A program made the translations under genes and the position numbers. This document shows, piece after piece, positions 1 to 7,074 of a stretch of DNA of 25,232 nt (position 1 is its first letter; each line of letters begins with the position of its first letter). Source of the stretch: Bacteroidetes bacterium UBA7368 (lineage in GTDB: Bacteria > Bacteroidota > Rhodothermia > Rhodothermales > UBA10348); NCBI GenBank assembly GCA_002469915.1, contig DKOG01000085.1, positions 1 to 25,232 on the forward strand. The letters are read 5' to 3'. Under the pieces are notes generated by a model. The model worked only from the letters and a program-made list of their open reading frames with translations. It was not told the DNA's origin and searched no databases.

Positions 1-1134
1 AACAACTGGTCACTGGGTACGGACACCGGACTTAATTTGCTTGAGCCTGGAGACAACCCGCATGACAATCTGCAATTTTTGTTCTTCTGTGCTGCGGTAA
101 TCAAAGCGGTGTACCGCCACCAAGACCTGCTGCGTGTCTCTGTAGCATCTGCTGCCAATGATCATCGACTTGGTGCCAATGAGGCTCCTCCGGCTATCAT
201 TTCCATTTTTCTGGGTGAGCAGTTAGAAGATGTGTTCAATCAGATTGAGTCGGGAGCGGCAACAAAAAGTAAACAAGGCGGGCTTTTGGGATTAGGAACG
301 CCGGTTCTTCCCGATCTTCCGCGTCATGCGGGTGACAGAAATCGAACTTCGCCTTTTGCTTTCACGGGTAATAAATTTGAATTCCGTGCTGTCGGATCTA
401 GTCAGAGTGTATCGTTCGCCAATGTGGTGTTGAACACGATAGCCGCCGAGGCTCTCGACGAGATGTCAGACATCTTGGAATCGAAATTGGCTGATGGTGC
501 CGATCTGGAAATGGCGGTTGCTGCGGTTGTCCGCGAAACCGTGCACGAATCAAAGGATATCCTATTTGGTGGTGATAACTACACGGACGAATGGCACGAA
601 GAAGCTGAGCGTCGTGGTCTGTTGAATCTGAAAACCACGGTCGATGCGCTCGAGACGCTGGTTTCTGAAAAGAATATCAAGCTTTTTGAGACCTATGGAG
701 TGCTCTCGGAAGCAGAGCTTCGCAGTCGCGAGGACATCTGGGTTGAACAGTACTTTCTGAGTATCAACATTGAAGCGGAAACGACTGAGCACATGGCCCG
801 CACGATGGTCATGCCGGCAGCCACCCGATATCTTGATAGCTTGGTGGACACCATCCAGAAAGGCAAGAAGGCAGGGGTTTCAACCAAAGGTGTGAAGCTC
901 GTAGCTGACCACGCTGCAGCTTATGTAGATGAGCTTCAGGTTGCGCTTGGCGAACTAATCGATCAGAATAAGGAGCTTGGTGGCGATTCGGTCCACGAAA
1001 AAGCACATCACATGCTAGACAATGTGATTCCTGCCATGATGAAGGTCAGACATGCAACAGACCGTCTCGAGCGAATCACGGCCGGAGATCTTTGGCCCCT
1101 ACCAACGTATCGCGATATCCTGTTCGTGAAATAG
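1..1134 (+). CDS. glnN: Glutamine synthetase type III, C-terminal part (5' end outside window)
   Basis: The reading frame is open from the first base, so this is the last 377 residues of a protein that is usually about 700 residues long. The first residues (NNWSLGTDTG, then LLEPGDNPHDNLQF) and the stretch with DHRLGANEAPPAIIS match the catalytic core of the GSIII family, which makes glutamine from glutamate, ammonia and ATP in the cytoplasm. The later part is the helical C-terminal region typical of GSIII (for example AETTEHMARTMVMPAATRY). A TTG lies at 37, but homologous sequence continues upstream of it, so it is not the start. The gene is followed by a strong hairpin. Identification is by recalled family motifs. 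GSIII is common in Bacteroidota and cyanobacteria. Confidence 0.95.
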   Translation, partial: NNWSLGTDTGLNLLEPGDNPHDNLQFLFFCAAVIKAVYRHQDLLRVSVASAANDHRLGANEAPPAIISIFLGEQLEDVFNQIESGAATKSKQGGLLGLGTPVLPDLPRHAGDRNRTSPFAFTGNKFEFRAVGSSQSVSFANVVLNTIAAEALDEMSDILESKLADGADLEMAVAAVVRETVHESKDILFGGDNYTDEWHEEAERRGLLNLKTTVDALETLVSEKNIKLFETYGVLSEAELRSREDIWVEQYFLSINIEAETTEHMARTMVMPAATRYLDSLVDTIQKGKKAGVSTKGVKLVADHAAAYVDELQVALGELIDQNKELGGDSVHEKAHHMLDNVIPAMMKVRHATDRLERITAGDLWPLPTYRDILFVK

Positions 1135-1166
1135 GGCGACTTCTTGTTCTCTACGCAAGATCGTAA

Positions 1167-1200
1167 AGCGGGGCGGTGGACTTTTGTCCACCGCCCCGCT
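1167..1200. terminator. Strong hairpin terminator between glnN and the convergent secreted-protein gene
   Basis: A perfect 15-bp inverted repeat (1167-1181 against 1186-1200) encloses a TTTT loop and is GC-rich. It lies 32 bases after the glnN stop and 60 bases beyond the stop of the minus-strand gene that faces it. There is no long T-run directly after it on either strand, so its efficiency as an intrinsic terminator is less certain than its stability. It could serve both genes. Confidence 0.7.
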
Positions 1201-1260
1201 TGCGTTAAACTCATATTTTTTCGCCCTTACCTACCAAGGTTACAGCGTCTAAACCACAGT

Positions 1261-1731
1261 TTACTGCACTGATTCCGGTGTTTTGGAAGCACACGTGGAT
1301 CGGGCAGCCTGATGAGCTCGTAGGTGTTTCATATTCCGTAATCTCACTTTAGCCGTTCGAAGCTCGAGTTTGGCCGTCTGAGCTTTTAATTTCTGCGTGC
1401 GAAACTGCATTTTTCGCATCTTGACGACGCGTTGTGCTGTTTTTTTTGCGATTCTCGGGTTCTGAGCCGCTTTAATTCCCGGGCGATGCGCTTTTACTCG
1501 CCGTTGCCTGAGAGTGGGACGTTGCCTGACAGTCGGACGTCGTCCACGCTCTAAGCGTTGCAGGTGCTCCCCCCGTCGTTGTTCTATGCTATGCCTCATG
1601 GGGCGCTCTCTCGTATCGGCTGCCATTTCAGGCTCCTCTGCACGTTCTTGGGTTGTCGTTTGTGCCGATGCCGCTCCCGAAAAGAGGAGCAACAAGGCAG
1701 AAAGAAGAAGGTGTTGTTTCAAAGATTTCAT
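1261..1731 (-). CDS. Small, very basic secreted protein of unknown function
   Basis: I do not recognise the family. From ATG 1731 (MKSLKQHLLL) the product is 156 residues; an in-frame ATG two codons upstream (1737) is an alternative, and neither has a clear ribosome binding site. Residues 1-23 form a clear signal peptide with a hydrophobic core and an AxA-type site (GAASA before Q). The mature part begins acidic (ERAEEPEMAADTRE) and then becomes rich in Arg, Lys, Gln and Ala with almost no hydrophobic core, as in RPTVRQRPTLRQRR and a repeated TAK(L/V)xLR pattern. It is probably a disordered or helical cationic periplasmic protein, which could bind nucleic acid, peptidoglycan or anionic lipid. 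That role is inference only. The gene stands alone between two hairpins. Confidence 0.65.
   Translation of the reverse strand: MKSLKQHLLLSALLLLFSGAASAQTTTQERAEEPEMAADTRERPMRHSIEQRRGEHLQRLERGRRPTVRQRPTLRQRRVKAHRPGIKAAQNPRIAKKTAQRVVKMRKMQFRTQKLKAQTAKLELRTAKVRLRNMKHLRAHQAARSTCASKTPESVQ
1504..1539 (+). repeat. 18-bp tandem duplication inside the basic secreted protein gene
   Basis: Two adjacent 18-base copies (1504-1521 and 1522-1539) differ at two positions. On the coding (minus) strand they encode RPTVRQ and RPTLRQ, so the duplication is in frame and lengthens the cationic stretch. Confidence 0.8.
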
Positions 1732-1831
1732 GATCATGTACTCGGTTAAGTTGTGATCATTAGACGGCAGGCATGGTGCTGAAGATGTCTCGAAAACGTC
1801 ACATTATCGTGCTGAAACTGTGGCTAGGATA

Positions 1832-1864
1832 TAAAAAAAGGGAGGGGATGGCTGCGCCATCCCC
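1832..1864 (-). terminator. Rho-independent terminator reading leftwards
   Basis: A 9-bp perfect stem (1844-1852 against 1856-1864) with a TGC loop is followed, on the minus strand, by a run of seven T (complement of the A-run 1833-1839). The orientation is therefore minus. The nearest minus-strand gene upstream ends at 2173, about 310 bases away, and the interval carries a plus-strand porin remnant. The terminator may insulate the secreted-protein gene at 1261-1731 from read-through. Confidence 0.65.
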
Positions 1865-1894
1865 CCTAACAGAGCTACAAAAGAAGGGGTTAGT

Positions 1895-2176
1895 GTGATC
1901 CAAGGGTGTAGTTTCCACGTAAATCTTGGAACCAGTGACGCCCTTACAGCCCCTATTGAAAGTACGTTTGAAAGAGCTGGAAATATTGATCAGATGTGGC
2001 GCATTGCACCACGGGTCAGTGCCGAGATTCAGAACCTGAGGATTGCGTTTGAGGTCGAGGCAACGTCTGTCAGCTACGGTTCATCCTTTGACTCTCATTA
2101 CGCCCCAGTCTTTGGTGCGAATGATAATGCAATAACCAACCTGCGCACACTTATTGCCGCTTATTACTCGTTTTAG
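1895..2176 (+). pseudogene. C-terminal remnant of an outer-membrane porin-like beta-barrel protein
   Basis: The frame encodes about 93 residues that look like the end of a Bacteroidota outer-membrane porin-like barrel: NLGTSDA, then an IDQMWRIAPRVS segment, alternating polar/hydrophobic strands (LRIAFEVEATSVSYG), and a C-terminal LRTLIAAYYSF ending in Phe, the usual barrel-assembly signal. There is no signal peptide and no upstream barrel. The frame is open only back to a TAA at 1832, the sole candidate starts are GTG codons, and a minus-strand terminator lies directly upstream. I read it as the 3' end of a gene whose 5' part was lost. Its stop overlaps the stop of the convergent frameshifted gene (2173-2176). 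The family assignment rests on pattern memory. Confidence 0.55.
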
Positions 2177-2802
2177 GCCCGATTTTGGTTTCTAATCGGA
2201 CTCCGCTCCGCTTCTTCCGCGTCCTCCGTTCCATCCAATGGTATACGTTTAGGAGCGGCCTTCTCTGCGGTCAATGGTTTCGATCGTGACGTGGAAGGGC
2301 GCTGGCCTTTGACACCGATGAGTTCGATGGCTGTCATCATTTGGTCCAAATTGCGTGCTTTTCGCTCTGTGTACGATGAAACTCCGAAACGTCCCAACAT
2401 CACCATGGTCAACATCGTTGCAAGAACAACGAGTAAGCCCGGAAAGGCGCTTAATCCCAACGCTTCAAATGAAATGGGTAGTGAGATGATGGTGCCAATA
2501 ATGGTTGGAATGTAAAACGGAGTCGGCGCCGTTGGTTCGGCCCAGAATACGTTAATTTTAGTTTTACCTTCATCCGTTCGAGCAGTTACCTGTGCCTTTA
2601 CGGCCGCGCTCTGGATAGTCCATTCGTACGTGTTCTCTCTCGTGGTGACTGCTCCCGGTTCTTTAAAGGTGTTCCGGAGTTCTAGTAGCATCTCTTCCCA
2701 ATCATCTGGGGATATTTCGCCATCTATAATCAGTTCATTCGAATAAGAGACTGGACCACCGAACCAGTTTTTCTCTTTTCGACGGGCGCGAGAGACGCCC
2801 AT
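2173..2802 (-). CDS. Two-TM membrane protein of unknown function, 3' part of a frameshifted gene
   Basis: This frame gives 209 residues. It opens with a basic stretch (SRARRKEKNWFGGPV), followed by a soluble segment with DDWEEMLLELRNTF and beta-rich sequence to about residue 88. Two probable membrane helices follow (about 96-112 and 119-137), then a basic, acidic-ended hydrophilic tail (about 145-209). The apparent ATG at 2802 is not convincing as a start: codons directly upstream in this frame (AAAE) are coding and join smoothly to the end of the neighbouring upstream frame at 2804-2971. The two parts together form the layout known from Rhodothermota/Bacteroidota hypothetical proteins: a short N-terminal helix-loop module, then a 2TM domain. 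The function is unknown. It is either a recent pseudogene or a sequence error. Confidence 0.6.
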   Translation of the reverse strand: MGVSRARRKEKNWFGGPVSYSNELIIDGEISPDDWEEMLLELRNTFKEPGAVTTRENTYEWTIQSAAVKAQVTARTDEGKTKINVFWAEPTAPTPFYIPTIIGTIISLPISFEALGLSAFPGLLVVLATMLTMVMLGRFGVSSYTERKARNLDQMMTAIELIGVKGQRPSTSRSKPLTAEKAAPKRIPLDGTEDAEEAERSPIRNQNRA

Positions 2803-2803
2803 T

Positions 2804-2971
2804 TCAGCTGCCGCTTTTTCGGATGAGATCTGGAGGGATGCCCGCTTCCCGGCCTAGCTGCTCCAACTCTTCGAGCGATAATCCCATAGAATCCCGACTG
2901 GCATCGTCTTGCGATAGCTTAGTAGCTCGGGTGAGAATAGAGCCGATTTCTTTCTCGTTGTATACTTTCAT
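2804..2971 (-). CDS. N-terminal module of the same frameshifted gene
   Basis: From ATG 2971 this encodes 55 residues, beginning MKVYNEKEIGSILTRATKL and containing the amphipathic block GLSLEELEQLGREAGIPPDL. Such modules (a helix, then LxxEELxxIxxEAGIxP) occur at the N-terminus of membrane-associated hypothetical proteins in this lineage. The frame ends in TGA just after a run of five A (coding strand) near 2815-2819. Removing one A gives IRK-AAAEMGVSRARR and continues without interruption into the 209-residue frame, giving a protein of about 265 residues. A longer reading with earlier starts is possible but has no coding character. The gene is divergent from the sigma factor across 208 bases of AT-rich sequence. 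Confidence 0.6.
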   Translation of the reverse strand: MKVYNEKEIGSILTRATKLSQDDASRDSMGLSLEELEQLGREAGIPPDLIRKSGS

Positions 2972-3179
2972 ATTTCTTCTATAAAATGAGAATATAAAAT
3001 ATATGCTCAAAAACGGTAATTGGTGCATATTTAGGACCCAAACGCAACATACATATCGGGTTTCCGTTTTGAATGCAGAACGAATCATTCCTTCATCAGG
3101 AAAGATTCTAAGAGGCGCTTTGTTCTAGGATTACTATTTTGATCCTGAGAGCGGAATCACTCATCAGAACACGCATCGG

Positions 3180-3791
3180 ATGCCCAAGGGCAGTCAAGAC
3201 AAAAAGCCGTCTCAATCGAGCCAGCAGGACCGCGTTCTTGTTGGTCGAGCCCTTGAGGGGGATCAACTTGCCTATCAGGAGTTGATGGAGAAGTATCGTG
3301 GCGCGCTTACGCGCCACGTACAGAAGATGGTGCGTCGCCAAGGTGAGGTTGATGATCTCGTCCAAGAGTGCTTTATCAAGGCCTTTTCCGCTCTCAAGTC
3401 CTATTCCACAGACTACGCCTTTTCAACGTGGCTCTATAAGATTGCCACGAATCATACGATTGACTTTCTTCGCAAGAAGAAGCTCCACACGATGTCGATT
3501 GATAAGCCCATCAATACAAGAGATGGAGAAGTCGAGTATGAGTTACCAGACTCGACTTATCGTCCTGACCGTCATATTGTGGAAGATCAGCGACGTGAAC
3601 TCATTCAAGCCGCTATCGAGCAGCTACCCGGGAAATATCATCGGGTCATCGTGATGCGTCACCAGCAGGAAAAATCGTACGAAGAGATTGCGATGGAGCT
3701 AGACCTTCCCCTAGGCACGGTTAAAGCTCATATTTTTCGCGCCCGTGCTCAGATGTACAAATTCCTTCGTGACAAACGTCACATTATGTAG
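3180..3791 (+). CDS. ECF-type RNA polymerase sigma factor (sigma-70 family)
   Basis: This is a 203-residue protein, the usual length for an ECF sigma factor. Region 2 spans about residues 30-100, with the core-binding motif DDLVQECFIKAF (58-69) and the promoter-melting segment FSTWLYKIATNHTIDFLRKKK (81-101). Region 4 lies at about 140-196 with the helix-turn-helix SYEEIAMELDLPLGTVKAHI (166-185). It would direct RNA polymerase to a specific promoter set. No anti-sigma gene follows: ilvA is downstream and the divergent neighbour is the frameshifted 2TM gene. It resembles the RpoE/SigW-like ECF factors common in Bacteroidota. The start ATG has no evident ribosome binding site. Confidence 0.92.
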   Translation: MPKGSQDKKPSQSSQQDRVLVGRALEGDQLAYQELMEKYRGALTRHVQKMVRRQGEVDDLVQECFIKAFSALKSYSTDYAFSTWLYKIATNHTIDFLRKKKLHTMSIDKPINTRDGEVEYELPDSTYRPDRHIVEDQRRELIQAAIEQLPGKYHRVIVMRHQQEKSYEEIAMELDLPLGTVKAHIFRARAQMYKFLRDKRHIM

Positions 3792-3854
3792 GCTGGATAA
3801 TGCATCGAGCCTAGCGCGTATTCTGCCGTTTTTTTGACTCAATCCTCGCTATCT

Positions 3855-5378
3855 ATGTTGTCTGAGTACGCAAAACGTATAACCTCCTCCCGGGTTTATG
3901 AGCTGGCTCACAAAACCGATCTACTTGCACTGCAACAACTTGAGGGCAGATTGCAAAACACCATTCTGCTCAAAAGAGAAGATCAGCAGATCAGTTTTTC
4001 CTTTAAGGTTCGGGGTGCTTACAACAAGATGGCTCACCTCTCCAGGGAGCAGCTTAGCCAAGGCGTGATCGCATCATCAGCAGGAAATCATGCGCAAGGA
4101 GTGGCCCTTGCTGCTGCAAAACTTGGGTGCCACGCCACCATAGTGATGCCTGTGACAACACCTCAGGTCAAGATTGATGCGGTACGTGGTTACGGAAAGA
4201 AATGGGTTAAAATTGAGGTGCATGGCGAATCGTACAGTGATGCCCATGCCCGAGCCAGTGAGATCGAAGAGCAAACTGGAAAAACGTTTATTCATCCATT
4301 TGATGATCCATTGGTGGTGGCAGGTCAGGGTACGATTGGAAAGGAAATCCTCGACCAATACCCGGAGACCATTGATGCGATTTTCGTTGCCGTAGGTGGT
4401 GGTGGATTAATTGCCGGCATCGGTGCATTTGTGAAGTCTATCCGTCCGGATATCCGACTTATTGGCGTGCAGGCTGAGGGGTCAACAGCGATGACCCAGT
4501 CCTTAAATCAAGATCAAGCGGTGATGCTCGAACAGGTTAGTCTTTTTTCAGATGGTACTGCCGTTAAGCAGGTGGGTAGCCAAACGCTAGCTTTGTGTCG
4601 GGAAGTGGTTGACGAGATGATCACGGTGAGCTCGGACGAAATCTGCGCTGCCATCAGTGATGTCTATATCGACACTCGAAGTATTTTAGAACCCGCTGGG
4701 GCGCTTTCTTTAGCTGGCCTCAAAAAGTGGACCCGGCAAACGGGCTGTACGGGCAAGACGTTAGTTTCTGTCGCTTGCGGCGCAAATATGAATTTCAACC
4801 GTCTTCGACATGTCTCAGAGCGAGCCGAAGTGGGGCGGCACAAAGAAGCCTTGTTTGCAATAACTATTCAGGAAGAGCGAGGGGCATTCCGAGATCTGTG
4901 CGAATTGATTGGCAATCACAGCGTGACCGAATTTAATTACCGCATTTCAGACCAGCGGGAAGCACACATTCTTGTGGGCCTTAATACACATGGAATTGAA
5001 GATGGATTGGCTCTTGAAAGCCAATTCAATAGTGCAGGGCTCAAGACCATTAATTTATCAGGAGATGAAATGGCGAAAACGCACCTCCGACACATGGTGG
5101 GCGGGAAATCTGCACATGCAGAAGATGAGCTGTTGTATCGATTCGAGTTTCCTGAGCGTCCCGGTGCTTTGATGAGTTTCCTATCCAATATTCCTTCGAA
5201 ATGGAATATCAGCCTCTTTCATTATCGTGCTACAGGCTCGGATTATGGAGATGTATTGGTAGGCATTCAGGGTACATCTGGCCATCCTAAACGATTGGAA
5301 TCATATTTAGAGAAAGTCGGATTCCGGTACCGGTCAGAGTCTGACAACCCAGCTTATCGTCTGTTTTTATCGTCATAG
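3855..5378 (+). CDS. ilvA: Threonine dehydratase (threonine ammonia-lyase), biosynthetic
   Basis: A 507-residue PLP enzyme that deaminates L-threonine to 2-oxobutanoate, the first step of isoleucine synthesis. The Schiff-base lysine is K51 in FSFKVRGAY, the substrate loop is SAGNHAQG (73-80), and the phosphate-binding glycine loop is VGGGGLIAG (178-186). The C-terminal part from about residue 330 carries two ACT-like regulatory repeats (EALFAITIQEERGAF and ELLYRFEFPERPGALMSFL), typical of the isoleucine-inhibited long form. I chose ATG 3855; a TTG at 3834 would add seven residues. A T-run lies just upstream (about 3829-3835). The gene ends six bases from the convergent DUF1415 gene. No other branched-chain gene is in the window. 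Confidence 0.95.
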   Translation: MLSEYAKRITSSRVYELAHKTDLLALQQLEGRLQNTILLKREDQQISFSFKVRGAYNKMAHLSREQLSQGVIASSAGNHAQGVALAAAKLGCHATIVMPVTTPQVKIDAVRGYGKKWVKIEVHGESYSDAHARASEIEEQTGKTFIHPFDDPLVVAGQGTIGKEILDQYPETIDAIFVAVGGGGLIAGIGAFVKSIRPDIRLIGVQAEGSTAMTQSLNQDQAVMLEQVSLFSDGTAVKQVGSQTLALCREVVDEMITVSSDEICAAISDVYIDTRSILEPAGALSLAGLKKWTRQTGCTGKTLVSVACGANMNFNRLRHVSERAEVGRHKEALFAITIQEERGAFRDLCELIGNHSVTEFNYRISDQREAHILVGLNTHGIEDGLALESQFNSAGLKTINLSGDEMAKTHLRHMVGGKSAHAEDELLYRFEFPERPGALMSFLSNIPSKWNISLFHYRATGSDYGDVLVGIQGTSGHPKRLESYLEKVGFRYRSESDNPAYRLFLSS

Positions 5379-5384
5379 ATCATA

Positions 5385-5933
5385 TTATTCGGCCAAATAC
5401 ATGCTCTTGAGCATCGCGCTCAGCTTTTCCACGCCCATCTGATTCATGAGCTCGATGTTGCGCTCTGGAATGTGCCCGACATCAGGGTATTGCTCAATGG
5501 CTCGCTCCAAACTCTCTTCGCGAATAATATGTAGCGTTGGATAAGGTGACCGATTTGTAAAGTTTTCAGGATCGTCGGGATGAGTGCCAGCAAACTGATA
5601 ATTAGGATGAAAACTAGCCACCTGGAAAACCCCTTCGAGTTCGAGGCTGACTAATAGTTCATCCACACGGCCTAGGAATTGGTTGTAGTCTGTAAAGGCA
5701 TCTAATGCACCAGGATGAATCAGCAACGTCGTTTCAATTGCCTTATCCCCTTCTAGTATTTCCAGCTCCTTTTTCAGGGTGACCAAAAGGTCTACTTCGG
5801 TTGTTGCTTCGGTTATGCTAAATCGGATTCGGTTTTGGACCAACTCTTTTTTTGCAAACGGGCATAGATTCAGCCCGATCACAAATGATTCGACCCATTG
5901 TCGTGTGGCTGATAGAACGTATTGATGGGTCAT
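5385..5933 (-). CDS. DUF1415 family protein
   Basis: This 182-residue cytoplasmic protein matches the DUF1415 family over its whole length. Visible landmarks are the N-terminal LNLCPFAKKE (21-30) and the conserved block around residues 108-138, with FHPNYQFAGTHPDD and RSPYPTLHIIRE. The function of this family is not established. The conserved Cys, His and Asp residues could suggest a metal site or an enzyme, but that is a guess. The ATG at 5933 has no Shine-Dalgarno sequence. It converges on ilvA with a six-base gap and is divergent from the kinase gene across 166 bases in which I see no clear promoter. Confidence 0.88.
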   Translation of the reverse strand: MTHQYVLSATRQWVESFVIGLNLCPFAKKELVQNRIRFSITEATTEVDLLVTLKKELEILEGDKAIETTLLIHPGALDAFTDYNQFLGRVDELLVSLELEGVFQVASFHPNYQFAGTHPDDPENFTNRSPYPTLHIIREESLERAIEQYPDVGHIPERNIELMNQMGVEKLSAMLKSMYLAE

Positions 5934-6099
5934 GTTTTGAGGGTATAAAACAGTTAGTCCGGGAAGCGACGTGTCGTAATGCTTTCAGGATCGTATTGCT
6001 GAGATAGCCTATGAGACAATTTAGCGCCTACAAACGTCCCAAAACTTTGCTTTTCAGCTATAAACAGTCAATCTTAAGGAATCTAACTCGGACACTCGT

Positions 6100-7074
6100 A
6101 TGATCGGCACTACTTTATCCCATTACGAAATCACCGCCGAGCTTGGTCGCGGCGGTATGGGCATTGTCTACAAGGCGCGAGATACCAAGTTGGATCGGGA
6201 CGTTGCTATCAAGGTTTTGCCGTCGGCTGCCTTGGCTAGCCAAGAGGACCGCGCGCGTTTTTACCGAGAGGCCAAAGCCGCGGCGGCACTCAATCACCCC
6301 AACATTGCGGCGATTCACCAGATTGATGAAGCCGTTCCGAGTGACGCCCCTCATGGTACGCAGCCCAGCCCGTTCATCGCGATGGAATACATCGATGGGC
6401 AGCCGCTTGAAGAGCATATAAAGCGTGCGCCGCTCAAGTTGGATGAAGTGATTAAACTGGCAGGCCAAATTGCTAGTGCGCTGGAAGCTGCTCACGATAA
6501 AGACATTGTGCACCGAGATATCAAATCGGCCAACGTAATGCTCACGGGTAAAGGCGAGGCCAAGGTATTGGACTTTGGACTAGCCAAGACGGCGCACTCT
6601 ACTATGCTGACCCGAATGGGTTCGACGATGGGTACGGTAGCCTATATGAGCCCGGAGCAAGCTCGCGGCGAAGAAGTGGACGCAAGATCTGATCTATGGT
6701 CTCTCGGAATTGTCATTTATGAGATGATCGCTGGGAAACTTCCCTTCACGGCTGAATATGAGCAGGCTGCCGTGTACAGCATCCTCAATGAAGATCCTGA
6801 ACCCCTCACCGCCCTGCGTAGCGGGGTCCCGATGGACTTAGAGTATGTAGTCAATAAATTGCTTTCCAAGGACAGGAAGCATCGTTTTCAAAGCGCATCG
6901 GATCTTATGGCCGATCTCTCAGCCTTGAAGGATGCCTCGACAACCCGGGTTTCGACCCTGTCTACCCAATCCGTTCGCAGAGCGGTACCTGGGGCAGTGA
7001 GGACTACAAAAAATAACTACCTGCTGATAGGAACGGGGATTGCAGGATCGCTATTGGGAGCGCTGGTGATCTAG
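6100..7074 (+). CDS. Serine/threonine protein kinase (PknB type), cut by an in-frame TAG in its membrane helix
   Basis: This is a complete Hanks-type kinase domain at residues 9 to about 275: glycine loop LGRGGMG (15-21), ATP-binding K38 in VAIKVL, helix-C E57, catalytic loop HRDIKSAN with D140, DFG at 158-160, and MSPEQARG in place of the APE motif. A basic juxtamembrane stretch follows, then a hydrophobic helix from about residue 306 that ends at the TAG (7072-7074) after LLGALVI. The same frame continues directly with the rest of a helix and a beta-propeller, so the ancestral gene was probably one of 886 codons. As it stands the kinase would be cytoplasmic with a short C-terminal anchor and no sensor domain. 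The downstream ATG touches the stop, so translational coupling is possible. Confidence 0.9.
   Translation: MIGTTLSHYEITAELGRGGMGIVYKARDTKLDRDVAIKVLPSAALASQEDRARFYREAKAAAALNHPNIAAIHQIDEAVPSDAPHGTQPSPFIAMEYIDGQPLEEHIKRAPLKLDEVIKLAGQIASALEAAHDKDIVHRDIKSANVMLTGKGEAKVLDFGLAKTAHSTMLTRMGSTMGTVAYMSPEQARGEEVDARSDLWSLGIVIYEMIAGKLPFTAEYEQAAVYSILNEDPEPLTALRSGVPMDLEYVVNKLLSKDRKHRFQSASDLMADLSALKDASTTRVSTLSTQSVRRAVPGAVRTTKNNYLLIGTGIAGSLLGALVI

Noticed and set aside
2803..2822. Programmed ribosomal frameshift at the A5 run
   Set aside because: A +1 shift is needed, the site is not a canonical -1 slippery heptamer, and I see no nearby stimulator. An indel is the simpler reading.
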